DNA from: Pseudomonas svalbardensis
GTDB taxonomy: Bacteria > Pseudomonadota > Gammaproteobacteria > Pseudomonadales > Pseudomonadaceae
NCBI RefSeq assembly: GCF_030053115.1
Contig: NZ_CP125619.1
Coordinates: forward strand, 4,103,501-4,167,500
Length of the DNA: 64,000 nt
Direction: 5' to 3'
Positions 8,167-16,186 of the stretch are shown here, piece after piece; the first letter of the stretch is position 1; each line of letters begins with the position of its first letter. The position numbers and the translations under genes are program-made. The notes beneath the pieces were generated by a model. The model was not told the DNA's origin. It made no database searches and saw only the letters and a program-made list of their open reading frames with translations.

Positions 8167-9120
8167 ATGATGCTGCGAGTTATAGCCTTGAGCCTTACCC
8201 TCTTTACCGGCTTTGTACAGGCCACTGTCCTGCAACGCCCGATCACGTTGGACACCGGCACCGGAGAGCTTTTCGGCTCGTTATTGTTGCCCAAGTCCGA
8301 CACGCCGGTACCGGTTGTCCTGATCATTTCCGGCTCCGGTCCTACGGATCGTGACGGAAACAACCCCGACGGCGGACGCAACGACAGCCTCAAGCGTCTC
8401 GCTTGGGTACTGGCCAAACACAACATCGCCAGCGTGCGTTATGACAAACGCGGCGTGGCGGCGAGCCTTGCAGCGACCCCGGATGAACGCAATCTGTCGG
8501 TGGAAGCCTACGTGGCCGACGCCGAGGCCTGGGGCCAAAAGCTCAAAACCGACCCGCGTTTTGGCCAACTGATCCTGCTGGGCCACAGCGAAGGCGCCTT
8601 GATCGCCAGCCTCGCGGCGCCGAGCCTGGACGCCGCCGCGGTCATCTCCATGTCCGGCAGCGCCCGACCGATCGATCAGGTGCTGCGCCAACAATTGAGC
8701 AATCGCCTGCCGCCAGCACTGATGCTGCGCAGCAATGAACTGCTCGACAGCCTCAAGGCCGGCCACACCGACGACAACGTGCCGCCGCAGTTGCAGGTGA
8801 TTTTCCGCCCGAGCGTGCAGCCGTATCTGATTTCATTGTTCCGCCAGGACCCGGCGGCGGCGTTCGCCAAGTTGAAGATGCCGGCGCTGATCATCCAGGG
8901 CAGCAACGACATCCAGGTCGGCGTCGGTGACGCCAGGCTGTTGAAGGCCGCCAAACCGGACGCCGAGCTGGCGCTGATCGAAGGCATGAACCACGTCATG
9001 CGCATCGTGCCCAACGATGTAAAACGGCAATTGGCCTCTTACAAGGATCCGCAATTGCCACTGGCGGCCGAACTCGGGGCGCGAATCCTCGGGTTTATTG
9101 ACGGACTTCGCACCAGTTAA
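8167..9120 (+). CDS. Secreted alpha/beta hydrolase
   Basis: About 317 residues with an N-terminal signal peptide (MLRVIALSLTLFTGFVQA). The fold is shown by the oxyanion-loop region IISGSGPTDRDGN, the nucleophile elbow GHSEGAL, and a C-terminal GMNHVM supplying the catalytic histidine. GSGPTDRDGN is typical of a serine aminopeptidase-like (S33/Hydrolase_4) subgroup exported to the periplasm. Substrate unknown. Two adjacent ATGs (8167 and 8170) make the exact start ambiguous by one codon; no strong Shine-Dalgarno is seen. Divergent from aroC. Confidence 0.85.
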   Translation: MMLRVIALSLTLFTGFVQATVLQRPITLDTGTGELFGSLLLPKSDTPVPVVLIISGSGPTDRDGNNPDGGRNDSLKRLAWVLAKHNIASVRYDKRGVAASLAATPDERNLSVEAYVADAEAWGQKLKTDPRFGQLILLGHSEGALIASLAAPSLDAAAVISMSGSARPIDQVLRQQLSNRLPPALMLRSNELLDSLKAGHTDDNVPPQLQVIFRPSVQPYLISLFRQDPAAAFAKLKMPALIIQGSNDIQVGVGDARLLKAAKPDAELALIEGMNHVMRIVPNDVKRQLASYKDPQLPLAAELGARILGFIDGLRTS

Positions 9121-9219
9121 GCGGCGTTTGCCCTCCAGTCCTGAAAAAAACGGCCGATAAGCCTTTGTCGCCAGCGCTATGACTGGCGGCAAGCAGAGCT
9201 TGCACAGGATCTCGCCGTT

Positions 9220-10011
9220 ATGACTGATACCCAGACTTCACCCGACACCACTGCTGAAAAAGACGCACCACCAGTGGTCGAGCTGCCGTGGGCGGACGTC
9301 CACGCCGAGCACCACAAGATGCTCCGTCTGGCGCCATTGCAAACCGACCGCAACACCGGTGGACGGCCGCTGCGCTTTGTTGAATTCGGTTACGCCGAGC
9401 GCAACAACAAGGAACACAGCCTGATGCGCATGAGCATTTCGCTGCCCGGCCAGCGTGTGCGCAAGGAACAGAATCATCTGGACGTGTGGGTCGATCACGC
9501 CACCAAGCGCGTGCATTTCGGGCCTGACAGCGGTTTGCAGATCGAACCGATGAACCGTGGCATCGGTCGCTTCATGGCCGCTCAGGGTATTACCTGGGCG
9601 AAAAAGAGATGGCCCGGCTACACCGTCGACGGCACAGACCTGAACAACAAGGATGCGCTGAACGAAGACACTCGCCTGCGCCGCGATCATTTTTTGCGGA
9701 TGCATGGTTTCGACGTGATCTACGCCGACGCCCAGCATTTGAAGGGCAGCGTCAAAGAAGTACAGGTCGGCGACCTGTTGGGTGACTGGAGTACGGGGAA
9801 ATTGCAGGTCGTGGAAATTCTTGAGGCGGCGCAGATGCTCCAGCAAGCCGAGCAAAATCTGGCCGAGCAGGAAGTCAAACTCAAGAAACACGAAGAAAAG
9901 GTCAGCAAGTACAAGCGCGAAGACACCGGGCTGCGTTTTACCATTACCTGCCTGGTGGCGCTTGCGGTGTTTCAGGCGGGGTTGTTGATCTGGATTGCTA
10001 CGCACCGCTGA
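9220..10011 (+). CDS. Conserved hypothetical protein with coiled coil and C-terminal membrane anchor
   Basis: A 263-residue protein I cannot assign. Residues 1-200 form a soluble domain with basic and acidic motifs (GRPLRFVEFGYAERNN, RVRKEQNHLDVWVDHATKRV, GRFMAAQGITWAKKRWPGY). A predicted coiled coil of about 40 residues, rich in Glu, Gln and Lys, follows, and then one hydrophobic segment (ITCLVALAVFQAGLLIWIA) ends the protein, as in tail-anchored proteins. No signal peptide, so the bulk is probably cytoplasmic. From memory the gene sits between the same neighbours in other pseudomonads. Confidence 0.8.
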   Translation: MTDTQTSPDTTAEKDAPPVVELPWADVHAEHHKMLRLAPLQTDRNTGGRPLRFVEFGYAERNNKEHSLMRMSISLPGQRVRKEQNHLDVWVDHATKRVHFGPDSGLQIEPMNRGIGRFMAAQGITWAKKRWPGYTVDGTDLNNKDALNEDTRLRRDHFLRMHGFDVIYADAQHLKGSVKEVQVGDLLGDWSTGKLQVVEILEAAQMLQQAEQNLAEQEVKLKKHEEKVSKYKREDTGLRFTITCLVALAVFQAGLLIWIATHR

Positions 10012-10013
10012 CT

Positions 10014-10044
10014 GATCGTTCCCACGCTCTGCGCGGGAACGATC
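10014..10044. repeat. Short palindromic repeat GATCGTTCCC...GGGAACGATC
   Basis: Perfect 10-nt arms around ACGCTCTGCGC, lying between two convergent genes. A diverged copy is at 15949-15979, so this is a second small repeat family besides the REPs; it may terminate transcription. Confidence 0.75.
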
Positions 10045-10053
10045 ATTGCGGGG

Positions 10054-10962
10054 TTAAACGCGGGAAGCGAACAAGGCCTGATGATCACGGCACTGTTCCG
10101 CCGTCAGCATGAATACACCATGCCCACCGCGCTCGAAATCGAGCCAGGCGAAGTCGACTTCCGGGTACAGCGCCGAGACGTGAACCTGGCTGTTGCCCAC
10201 TTCGACAATCAGCAAACCCTTCTCGGTCAGGTGATCCGCCGCTTCGGCGAGCATGCGACGCACCAGGTTCAAACCATCATCACCGCAGGCCAGGCCCAGC
10301 TCCGGTTCGTGCTGGTATTCGTCCGGCATGTCGGCGAAATCTTCCGCATCGACGTAAGGCGGGTTTGACACGATCAGGTCGAAACGCTGACCCGGTAAAC
10401 CATCAAATCCATCGCCCTGCACCGTGTACACCCGCTCATCGACGCCATGGCGCTCGATGTTCTGGTTCGCCACTTCCAGTGCTTCGAACGACAGGTCGGC
10501 CAGCACCACTTCGGCGTTCTGGAACTCGTAGGCACAGGCGATACCGATGCAGCCGGAACCGGTGCACAGGTCGAGAATCCGCGCAGGTTCGGCACCCAAC
10601 CACGGCTCGAAACGCTTTTCGATCAGCTCGCCAATCGGCGAACGCGGGATCAATACGCGCTCATCGACAATGAACGACATGCCGCAAAACCACGCTTCAC
10701 CCAACAGGTAGGCGGTAGGAATGCGTTCTTCGATACGGCGCTTGAGCAAGCGTTGCAGGTTGACCAGCTCGTCTTCTTCCAGATTGCAGTCGAGGTAGCT
10801 GTCGGCGATTTCCCACGGCAAGTGCAAGGCACCCAACACCAACTGACGCGCTTCGTCCCAGGCGTTGTCGGTCCCATGGCCGAAAAACAGATCCTCCCCA
10901 TGAAAGCGGCTGACGGCCCAACGGATATGGTCACGCAGGGTACGAAGTCGGGAAGTGATCAC
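10054..10962 (-). CDS. prmB: Ribosomal protein L3 N5-glutamine methyltransferase
   Basis: A 302-residue SAM-dependent methyltransferase of the HemK/PrmB family. The SAM motif [10 protein letters not shown] is at residues 131-140 and the glutamine-binding NPPY at 200-203. The N-terminal helical domain with [17 protein letters not shown] is PrmB-specific and separates it from PrmC. It methylates a glutamine of ribosomal protein L3 during 50S assembly. Length and start agree with the family. Confidence 0.94.
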   Translation of the reverse strand: MITSRLRTLRDHIRWAVSRFHGEDLFFGHGTDNAWDEARQLVLGALHLPWEIADSYLDCNLEEDELVNLQRLLKRRIEERIPTAYLLGEAWFCGMSFIVDERVLIPRSPIGELIEKRFEPWLGAEPARILDLCTGSGCIGIACAYEFQNAEVVLADLSFEALEVANQNIERHGVDERVYTVQGDGFDGLPGQRFDLIVSNPPYVDAEDFADMPDEYQHEPELGLACGDDGLNLVRRMLAEAADHLTEKGLLIVEVGNSQVHVSALYPEVDFAWLDFERGGHGVFMLTAEQCRDHQALFASRV

Positions 10963-11200
10963 GGGGCAAACTCCAAAAAAAACGACTGGCGATTCTAACA
11001 GCCAAAACGCGTCTCGACGACGCGGGAAAACGACCGGGACGAATGTAGGACTATTCTATTTTTTCGGCCGGCTATTGAACAAAACGGGCCTATTGACAAG
11101 GCTGCGAGCCAGCAAAGACGGCGCCTACGATGGTAGCGATTCACAGAAGCGCTCAGCCAGAGGACAATGTCGCAAAAGCCCCACTCGAAGGAGCCCCAGA

Positions 11201-11791
11201 ATGTCCGTTCCAAAAACGATGTTTCAACTCAGCGGCCGCGGTTATGCAGCTGCCGTTCTGAGCCATGCGACCCTTGTCATCATCGATGCCCAGAAAGAAT
11301 ACCTCAGCGGCCCGTTGGCTCTGAGCGGCATGGATGCTGCCGTCGCGAACATCAAGCAACTGGTGGCCGCTGCCCGTGCAGCCGGCCGGCCGATCGTCCA
11401 TGTCCGCCACCTCGGCACCGTCGGTGGGCTGTTCGATCCACAAGGTGAGCGCGGTGAGTTCATCCCGGGCCTGGAACCACAGGGCGACGAAACCATCATC
11501 GGTAAATTGCTGCCGAGTGCGTTCCACGGCACCGAACTGCTGGAACGCCTGCAGAATCTCGGCTCGCTGGACCTGATCGTGTGCGGTTTCATGAGCCACT
11601 CCAGCGTCAGCACCACGGTGCGCGCTGCGAAGAACCTGGGCTTTCGTTGCACGCTGGTAGAAGACGCCTGCGCGACTCGCGACCTGCCTTACAAGGGCGG
11701 TGTGTTGAGCGCAGACCACGTTCAGCAGACCGAAATGGCGATCATGGCGGACAACTTTGCCACCCTCGCGCTGACTCACGAACTGATCTGA
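11201..11791 (+). CDS. Isochorismatase-like hydrolase with Ser in place of catalytic Cys
   Basis: A 196-residue protein of the isochorismatase/cysteine hydrolase superfamily. Asp29 (IIDAQKEY) and Lys102 (IIGKLLPSAF) match two triad residues. The motif normally reading GxxTHxCVxxT is GFMSHSSVSTT here, so residue 135 is serine where nicotinamidases and cysteine hydrolases have the nucleophile. True isochorismatases also lack the cysteine, so a non-nucleophilic reaction is possible, but the substrate is unknown. GAAGGAG precedes the ATG. Neighbours give no clear pathway. Confidence 0.85.
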   Translation: MSVPKTMFQLSGRGYAAAVLSHATLVIIDAQKEYLSGPLALSGMDAAVANIKQLVAAARAAGRPIVHVRHLGTVGGLFDPQGERGEFIPGLEPQGDETIIGKLLPSAFHGTELLERLQNLGSLDLIVCGFMSHSSVSTTVRAAKNLGFRCTLVEDACATRDLPYKGGVLSADHVQQTEMAIMADNFATLALTHELI

Positions 11792-11922
11792 TCGACGCTC
11801 GATGAGCGGTCCATGCCGCCGCTCATCCGCAAAAGCCTATCATTTGCTGTAATTGCCTTAGCCTCAGGAACATCCCGGTCAACTCCCGGTCGAAGGGCCG
11901 ATACCCATTGAGGAAGGTCGGA

Positions 11923-12243
11923 ATGAAGTTATCCGATGGTTTTGACGCTCGCCGCTTGCGGCCCAAAGGCCAACGCAACTGGCGTTTTCGAATCGGCGCG
12001 GCATTTGCTGCCCTGCTGTCGATGTGCGGTGTGTTGCTGGCGATGGCAGGCATAGCCAGCCTGCTTGGCCACGCACCCGCCTTAGGCGAGTTGAATACCA
12101 ACCGGGTCGGTTCGGCAGTGATTCTGGCGATTGGCCTGTTTGTGCTGTACCTCGGCGTGTGGCTGTGGCGTCGCTGCCGTCGCCGCTCGCGGCAGTCGCA
12201 AGAGCTGAACATCTCCCCGCACTTGATGAAAAAGCACGACTGA
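11923..12243 (+). CDS. Small two-helix inner-membrane protein
   Basis: A 106-residue protein: a basic N-terminus (DARRLRPKGQRNWRFR), a first hydrophobic segment (FAALLSMCGVLLAMAGIASLL), a short loop and a second segment (AVILAIGLFVLYLGVWLW), then a strongly basic tail (RRCRRRSR). The positive-inside rule puts both ends in the cytoplasm. The start has AGGAAGG upstream. Family not recognised; function unknown. It precedes the Smr gene by 75 bp. Confidence 0.72.
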   Translation: MKLSDGFDARRLRPKGQRNWRFRIGAAFAALLSMCGVLLAMAGIASLLGHAPALGELNTNRVGSAVILAIGLFVLYLGVWLWRRCRRRSRQSQELNISPHLMKKHD

Positions 12244-12318
12244 GCCGAGCGTTGCGCGTTTTCTCGCGCCCCATTCGCCTCGAGTTGGGTAAACTGGCCG
12301 CCCTTCGCGGAGGCTGAC

Positions 12319-12876
12319 ATGCAAGACGACGATTTTTCCCTGTTCAAAAGCGCCGTCAAAGGCGTCAAGCCGATCAAACACGATCGCGCCGAAACCGGCA
12401 AACCCAAAGCTGATCGCGCGCAAATCGCCAAGTTGCGTCAGGCCGCCACCGTGCGCACCGACGCCACCACCGTTGACGGGCTGTCCGATCAGTTCGTCAT
12501 CGATGTTGGCCCGGAAGACGAGCTGATGTGGGCGCGTGACGGCGTTCAGGAAAGCCAGATGCGCAAGCTCAAGATCGGACAGATTCCGTTCGAAGGCAGC
12601 CTCGACCTCCATGGCATGAGCGTGGAAAAGGCTCGGGAAACCCTCTGGGCGTTTCTGGCCGAAGCGACCAAATTCGAAATCCGTTGCGTGCGCGTCACCC
12701 ACGGCAAGGCCGTGCGTCTGGACGGCAAGCGGCCGATGATCAAAAGCCACGTCAACACTTGGCTGCGCCAACATTCGCAGGTACTCGGCTTCACCTCGTG
12801 CCAAGCGAAACACGGCGGCGCCGGAGCGGTTTATGTGATGCTCAAACGAACCATGATGGAAGGTCGCGACGAGTAA
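12319..12876 (+). CDS. Smr-domain endonuclease-like protein
   Basis: A 185-residue protein with a charged, probably disordered N-terminal half and a C-terminal Smr domain carrying LDLHGMS and RVTHGKAVR, the two conserved motifs of the family (DLHG and [T/G]xGxG-like). Similar stand-alone Smr proteins (SmrA/SmrB, YdaL) bind or nick RNA or DNA; SmrB cleaves mRNA at collided ribosomes. Which activity applies cannot be read here. GGAGG lies before the ATG. Followed by folE. Confidence 0.88.
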   Translation: MQDDDFSLFKSAVKGVKPIKHDRAETGKPKADRAQIAKLRQAATVRTDATTVDGLSDQFVIDVGPEDELMWARDGVQESQMRKLKIGQIPFEGSLDLHGMSVEKARETLWAFLAEATKFEIRCVRVTHGKAVRLDGKRPMIKSHVNTWLRQHSQVLGFTSCQAKHGGAGAVYVMLKRTMMEGRDE

Positions 12877-12953
12877 AGCCGACGCGCCACGCTTGCAGCG
12901 TCGTGTCCGCCACCGTACCCTTGCCCTTTGCGTAAAATCCCACAGGTAGTTTC

Positions 12954-13499
12954 ATGTCCCTGGAACAGAATTACACCGCGATTCTCGGCCAATTGGGCGA
13001 GGACGTCTCCCGCGAGGGCCTGCTCGACACGCCAAAACGTGCCGCCAAAGCCATGCAGTACCTCTGCCGCGGTTATGAACAGACACTGGAAGAGGTCACC
13101 AACGGTGCCTTGTTCAGCTCCGACAACAGCGAAATGGTGCTGGTGAAGGACATCGAGCTCTACTCGTTGTGCGAACACCACCTGCTGCCGTTTATCGGCA
13201 AGGCTCACGTCGCCTACATCCCGAGCGGCAAGGTATTGGGCCTGTCGAAAGTCGCGCGGATCGTCGATATGTACGCCCGCCGCCTGCAGATCCAGGAAAA
13301 CCTCAGCCGCCAGATCGCCGATGCGGTCCAGCAAGTCACCGGCGCCCTGGGCGTTGCGGTGGTCATCGAGGCCAAGCACATGTGCATGATGATGCGCGGT
13401 GTGGAGAAACAGAATTCGTCGATGATCACTTCGGTGATGCTGGGTGAGTTCCGCGAAAACGCGGCCACCCGCAGCGAGTTTCTCAGCCTGATCAAGTAA
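12954..13499 (+). CDS. folE: GTP cyclohydrolase I
   Basis: A 181-residue enzyme converting GTP to 7,8-dihydroneopterin triphosphate, the first step of folate (and tetrahydropterin) synthesis. The zinc site is visible as C73 and H76 in [10 protein letters not shown] with the second cysteine in [27 protein letters not shown] is the conserved substrate-binding region. Length is normal for the zinc-dependent FolE1 type. A clear terminator follows. Confidence 0.96.
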   Translation: MSLEQNYTAILGQLGEDVSREGLLDTPKRAAKAMQYLCRGYEQTLEEVTNGALFSSDNSEMVLVKDIELYSLCEHHLLPFIGKAHVAYIPSGKVLGLSKVARIVDMYARRLQIQENLSRQIADAVQQVTGALGVAVVIEAKHMCMMMRGVEKQNSSMITSVMLGEFRENAATRSEFLSLIK

Positions 13500-13512
13500 T
13501 TCGCGGCAGAAG

Positions 13513-13543
13513 AAAACCGGCATTCATCGCCGGTTTTTTTTCG
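13513..13543 (+). terminator. Rho-independent terminator of folE
   Basis: AAAACCGGC-ATTCATC-GCCGGTTTT stem-loop ending in eight Ts, 14 bp after the folE stop. Confidence 0.9.
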
Positions 13544-13600
13544 TCTGTGAAAAATCAGGTAAGCTGCGCGCCTTCTGTTTGCCCCTGTGAGGCTTATACC

Positions 13601-13972
13601 GTGTTCGTTAAAGCGCTTCGTGTCGGCCTTGGCCAACTGATCATCTTCATCGACTTCATTACCCGCCCAGGCAAAAAGCAGCGCCCCGCCGCCGCTCAGG
13701 CTCAGGTCGAAACAGCCGCCAAAGACCTTACCCTGTATCAGTTCCACGCCTGCCCGTTCTGCGTGAAAACCCGCCGCACCCTGCGCCGCTTGAACGTGCC
13801 GGTGGCGTTGCGCGACGCGAAGAACAATGAACAGGATCGCCAGACCCTGCTGGAACAGGGCGGCAAGATCAAGGTGCCGTGCCTGCGCATCGAAGAGAAT
13901 GGCCAGACGACCTGGATGTATGAGTCCAAGGTGATCATCGATTATCTGGACAAGCGGTTTGCCGCAGCCTGA
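13601..13972 (+). CDS. Glutaredoxin / GST N-terminal domain protein
   Basis: A 123-residue protein starting at GTG. Residues about 6-20 (LRVGLGQLIIFIDFI) are hydrophobic and may anchor it to the inner membrane; the rest is a thioredoxin fold with the redox motif CPFC at 51-54, a cis-proline region KVPCLRI and the glutathione-binding-like YESKVIIDYL. It probably reduces disulfides or glutathione adducts. An in-frame ATG 18 codons upstream would overlap the folE terminator region and is unlikely. Confidence 0.88.
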   Translation: MFVKALRVGLGQLIIFIDFITRPGKKQRPAAAQAQVETAAKDLTLYQFHACPFCVKTRRTLRRLNVPVALRDAKNNEQDRQTLLEQGGKIKVPCLRIEENGQTTWMYESKVIIDYLDKRFAAA

Positions 13973-13993
13973 AGCCGTACATATCTCGGAAAA

Positions 13994-14228
13994 AAATAAA
14001 CCGGCCCATTGGCTAATGCCGATCAGTTAAGCTAAACGCGATCCGTAGCAGCTGGCGAAGCCTGCGTTCGGCTGCGCAGCAGTCGTGAAATCAGACGATG
14101 CGGTGTTTCAGGAAGACCGCAAACTCAGGTTTTACGACTGCTGCGCAGCCGAACGCAGGCTTCGCCAGCTGCTACGGATTGTGTTGTTCCTTAACTGATT
14201 GCCATTAGGCCCATTGGCCGGTTTATTT
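13994..14228. repeat. Outer palindrome enclosing the element at 14041-14179
   Basis: AAATAAACCGGCC...GATCAGTTAAG on the left (13994-14031) is repeated inverted on the right (about 14190-14228) with a few differences. The inner long palindrome occupies its loop. The flanks of the other two inner-element copies do not contain this sequence, which suggests one repeat inserted into another. The whole lies between convergent genes. Confidence 0.75.
14041..14179. repeat. Long palindromic element, copy 2 (perfect arms)
   Basis: Arms 14041-14086 and 14134-14179 are exact inverted copies over 46 nt, with a 47-nt core containing GTGAAATCAGAC and GCGGTGTTTCAGG as in copy 1. Perfect symmetry suggests recent origin or gene conversion between arms. 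Confidence 0.9.
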
Positions 14229-14255
14229 GTTTTTGCACCCTTCGCACCAGCAGCC

Positions 14256-15422
14256 TCAAGCCGCTTTTGCCGCCTGGGCCTGACGCAGCACCGCTGCCAG
14301 CCTTTTGAGCCCTTCGTCCAGCCGTGCCGGGTCGATGTGACTGAAGTTCAGGCGCAAATGCCCCGGATTGCTGTCCGGTTCGGGGAAGAACGGCTCGCCC
14401 GGCATAAACGCCACATCCGCTGCCAGTGCGGCCTTGAGCAACGTACGCGTGTCCAGCGGCTGCTTGAGAGTCAGCCAGAAAAACAGCCCGCCCTGCGGCA
14501 CGTTCCAGTCCGCCAAATCAGCAAAATGCGTTTCCAGAGCTGACTGGAACGCGTCCCGACGAACCCGGTAGAAGTCCCGCAGCTCGCTCAAGTGATGCTG
14601 GAATTTCTCAGTGCCGATCCACTGCAACGCTTGCCACTGGCCCACGCGATTGGTGTGCAGGTCGGCCGATTGCTTGAGTTTCAGCAAGTGCGGAAAGAGA
14701 TCCGGACTGGCGATCAGATAACCGACTCGCAGTCCGGGCAACAGGGTTTTCGACACGGTGCCGGTGTAGATCCAGCTGGCCTTTTTCAAGCGACTGACAA
14801 TTGGCGTGGCGCTGCCACCGTCGAAAGTCAGCTCGCGGTAAGGCTCGTCTTCGATCAAGGTCACGCCGAACTCATCCAGCAAGGCTGCCACGGCATCGCG
14901 CTTGGCCTCGCTGTAGCGCACGGCTGAAGGATTCTGAAAAGTCGGAATCAGATAGATGAACGCCGGACGGTGTTTTTCCAGACGAGCACGCAGCTGCGCC
15001 AGGTTCGGGCCATCAGCCACCAGCGGGACAGTGATGCAGTCGGCGCCAAACAGCTGAAAAATCTGCAAGGCCGCCAGATAAGTCGGCGCTTCGATCAAAA
15101 TTTCGGTGCCTTTGTCGATGTACAGCTTGGCCGCCAGATCGAGGGTTTGCTGGGAACCGCTGACCACCAACACCTGACTCGCCTCGCAGGGTACGCCCAA
15201 CGCCCGTGCCTCTGCTGCCAGCGCTTCACGCAGCGCCGGCTCACCTTCGCTCATGCCGTATTGGCCCATGGACAACGGCATGTCGGCCCACTCTACTTTC
15301 GGCAGCATGGCTTCAGCGGGCAAGCCGCCGGCGAACGACATCACTTCCGGGCGTTGGGCGGCGGCGAGGATTTCACGGATCAAAGAACTTTTAAGACGCG
15401 AGATGCGTTCGGAAAATGCCAT
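14256..15422 (-). CDS. PLP-dependent aminotransferase (class I/II, LysN-like)
   Basis: A 388-residue fold-type I aminotransferase without a DNA-binding domain. The PLP lysine is K225 in TVSKTLLPGLRVGY; SGSQQTLDLAAK binds the phosphate and the Asp/Tyr pair lies in EDEPYREL. MSFAGGLPAEAMLP at the N-terminus marks the 2-aminoadipate/alpha-aminotransferase subgroup, often broad for aromatic and branched amino acids. The ATG chosen begins the conserved MAFSERISRLKSS; the longer frame upstream is not conserved. Divergent from a MarR-type regulator 81 bp away, which probably controls it. Confidence 0.9.
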   Translation of the reverse strand: MAFSERISRLKSSLIREILAAAQRPEVMSFAGGLPAEAMLPKVEWADMPLSMGQYGMSEGEPALREALAAEARALGVPCEASQVLVVSGSQQTLDLAAKLYIDKGTEILIEAPTYLAALQIFQLFGADCITVPLVADGPNLAQLRARLEKHRPAFIYLIPTFQNPSAVRYSEAKRDAVAALLDEFGVTLIEDEPYRELTFDGGSATPIVSRLKKASWIYTGTVSKTLLPGLRVGYLIASPDLFPHLLKLKQSADLHTNRVGQWQALQWIGTEKFQHHLSELRDFYRVRRDAFQSALETHFADLADWNVPQGGLFFWLTLKQPLDTRTLLKAALAADVAFMPGEPFFPEPDSNPGHLRLNFSHIDPARLDEGLKRLAAVLRQAQAAKAA

Positions 15423-15503
15423 GGAGTCACCGGTAGCGAGGCCTGAGAAAAATGAGTCAAACTGCTTGACCGAAATTACGACAGACCGAACGGATACGTC
15501 AAT

Positions 15504-15950
15504 ATGCTTGACCTTAAAAACCCCGCGACTCAGCAACAAGCGATGGAAGCGTTTTTCTTCGGTTACCAGGCTTTCACTGCGAAGGCCGACGAAATGCTCG
15601 AGCGTCGTGGCTTGAGCCGGGTGCATCAACGCATTGTGTTTTTTATCGCCCGCTACCCGAACCTGAGTGTCAAGGAACTGCTGGCATTGCTCGGGGTGAC
15701 GAAGCAGGCGCTGAACATTCCGCTGCGTCAATTGGTGGAAATGCATCTGGTGAACAGTGTCGCGTCCCAGACCGATAAGCGTAAGCGGTTGCTGGAGCTG
15801 ACCGACGATGGCGCGCGTTTCGAGCAGTCATTACGCCGTGAACAGGTGAAATTGCTGGAGCGGGTGTTTGCCGAGGCTGGGGAGACGGCGGTGAATGGGT
15901 GGCTGGCGGTAAATCTGGCTTTAGGAAAAAACCAAGTCCTCGCAGACTGA
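15504..15950 (+). CDS. MarR-family transcriptional regulator
   Basis: A 148-residue winged-helix protein. The HTH region is NLSVKELLALLGVTKQALNIPLRQLVE and the wing region follows with SQTDKRKRLLELTDDG, both typical of MarR. There is no conserved redox cysteine. The divergent aminotransferase gene is the likely target through the 81-bp shared region. Ligand unknown. Followed by a short palindromic repeat. Confidence 0.88.
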   Translation: MLDLKNPATQQQAMEAFFFGYQAFTAKADEMLERRGLSRVHQRIVFFIARYPNLSVKELLALLGVTKQALNIPLRQLVEMHLVNSVASQTDKRKRLLELTDDGARFEQSLRREQVKLLERVFAEAGETAVNGWLAVNLALGKNQVLAD

Positions 15951-15979
15951 TCGTTCCAATGCTCTGCGTGGGAACCATC
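15949..15979. repeat. Short palindromic repeat, second copy
   Basis: GATCGTTCCAATGCTCTGCGTGGGAACCATC, a diverged copy of the palindrome at 10014-10044, directly overlapping the MarR stop codon. Confidence 0.7.
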
Positions 15980-16038
15980 GTCTATAGCCGATATATCCCG
16001 ATCAACAAACTTTTCGTCTACAAAATCAAAAACATTAT

Positions 16039-16066
16039 TTGCTTTATTTGTATACAAAAGCATAAT
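16039..16066 (+). promoter_or_regulatory. Promoter with TTTGTATACAAA operator before the NCS2 permease
   Basis: TTGCTT, a 16-bp spacer and CATAAT form a sigma-70-like promoter. The perfect 12-bp palindrome TTTGTATACAAA (16047-16058) fills the spacer, as a repressor site would. The same core recurs at 18934 and 19130. The leader to the gene is about 115 nt. Confidence 0.6.
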
Positions 16067-16186
16067 CCACTTCGTGCGAGTTCCTGACCAAGCAGTCAAC
16101 AAATTCGCAAGCACCTCAAAGGGTCGCTGCCACCCTCATGGGTCCGGCCCTGGAAATAACAATAAAACTCTTGAGGAGTATTCGCT

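Noticed and set aside
9238..10005. 255-codon antisense frame across the coiled-coil protein gene
   Set aside because: Mirrors codon bias of the real gene on the other strand, as many long antisense frames here do; no own ribosome site or domain.
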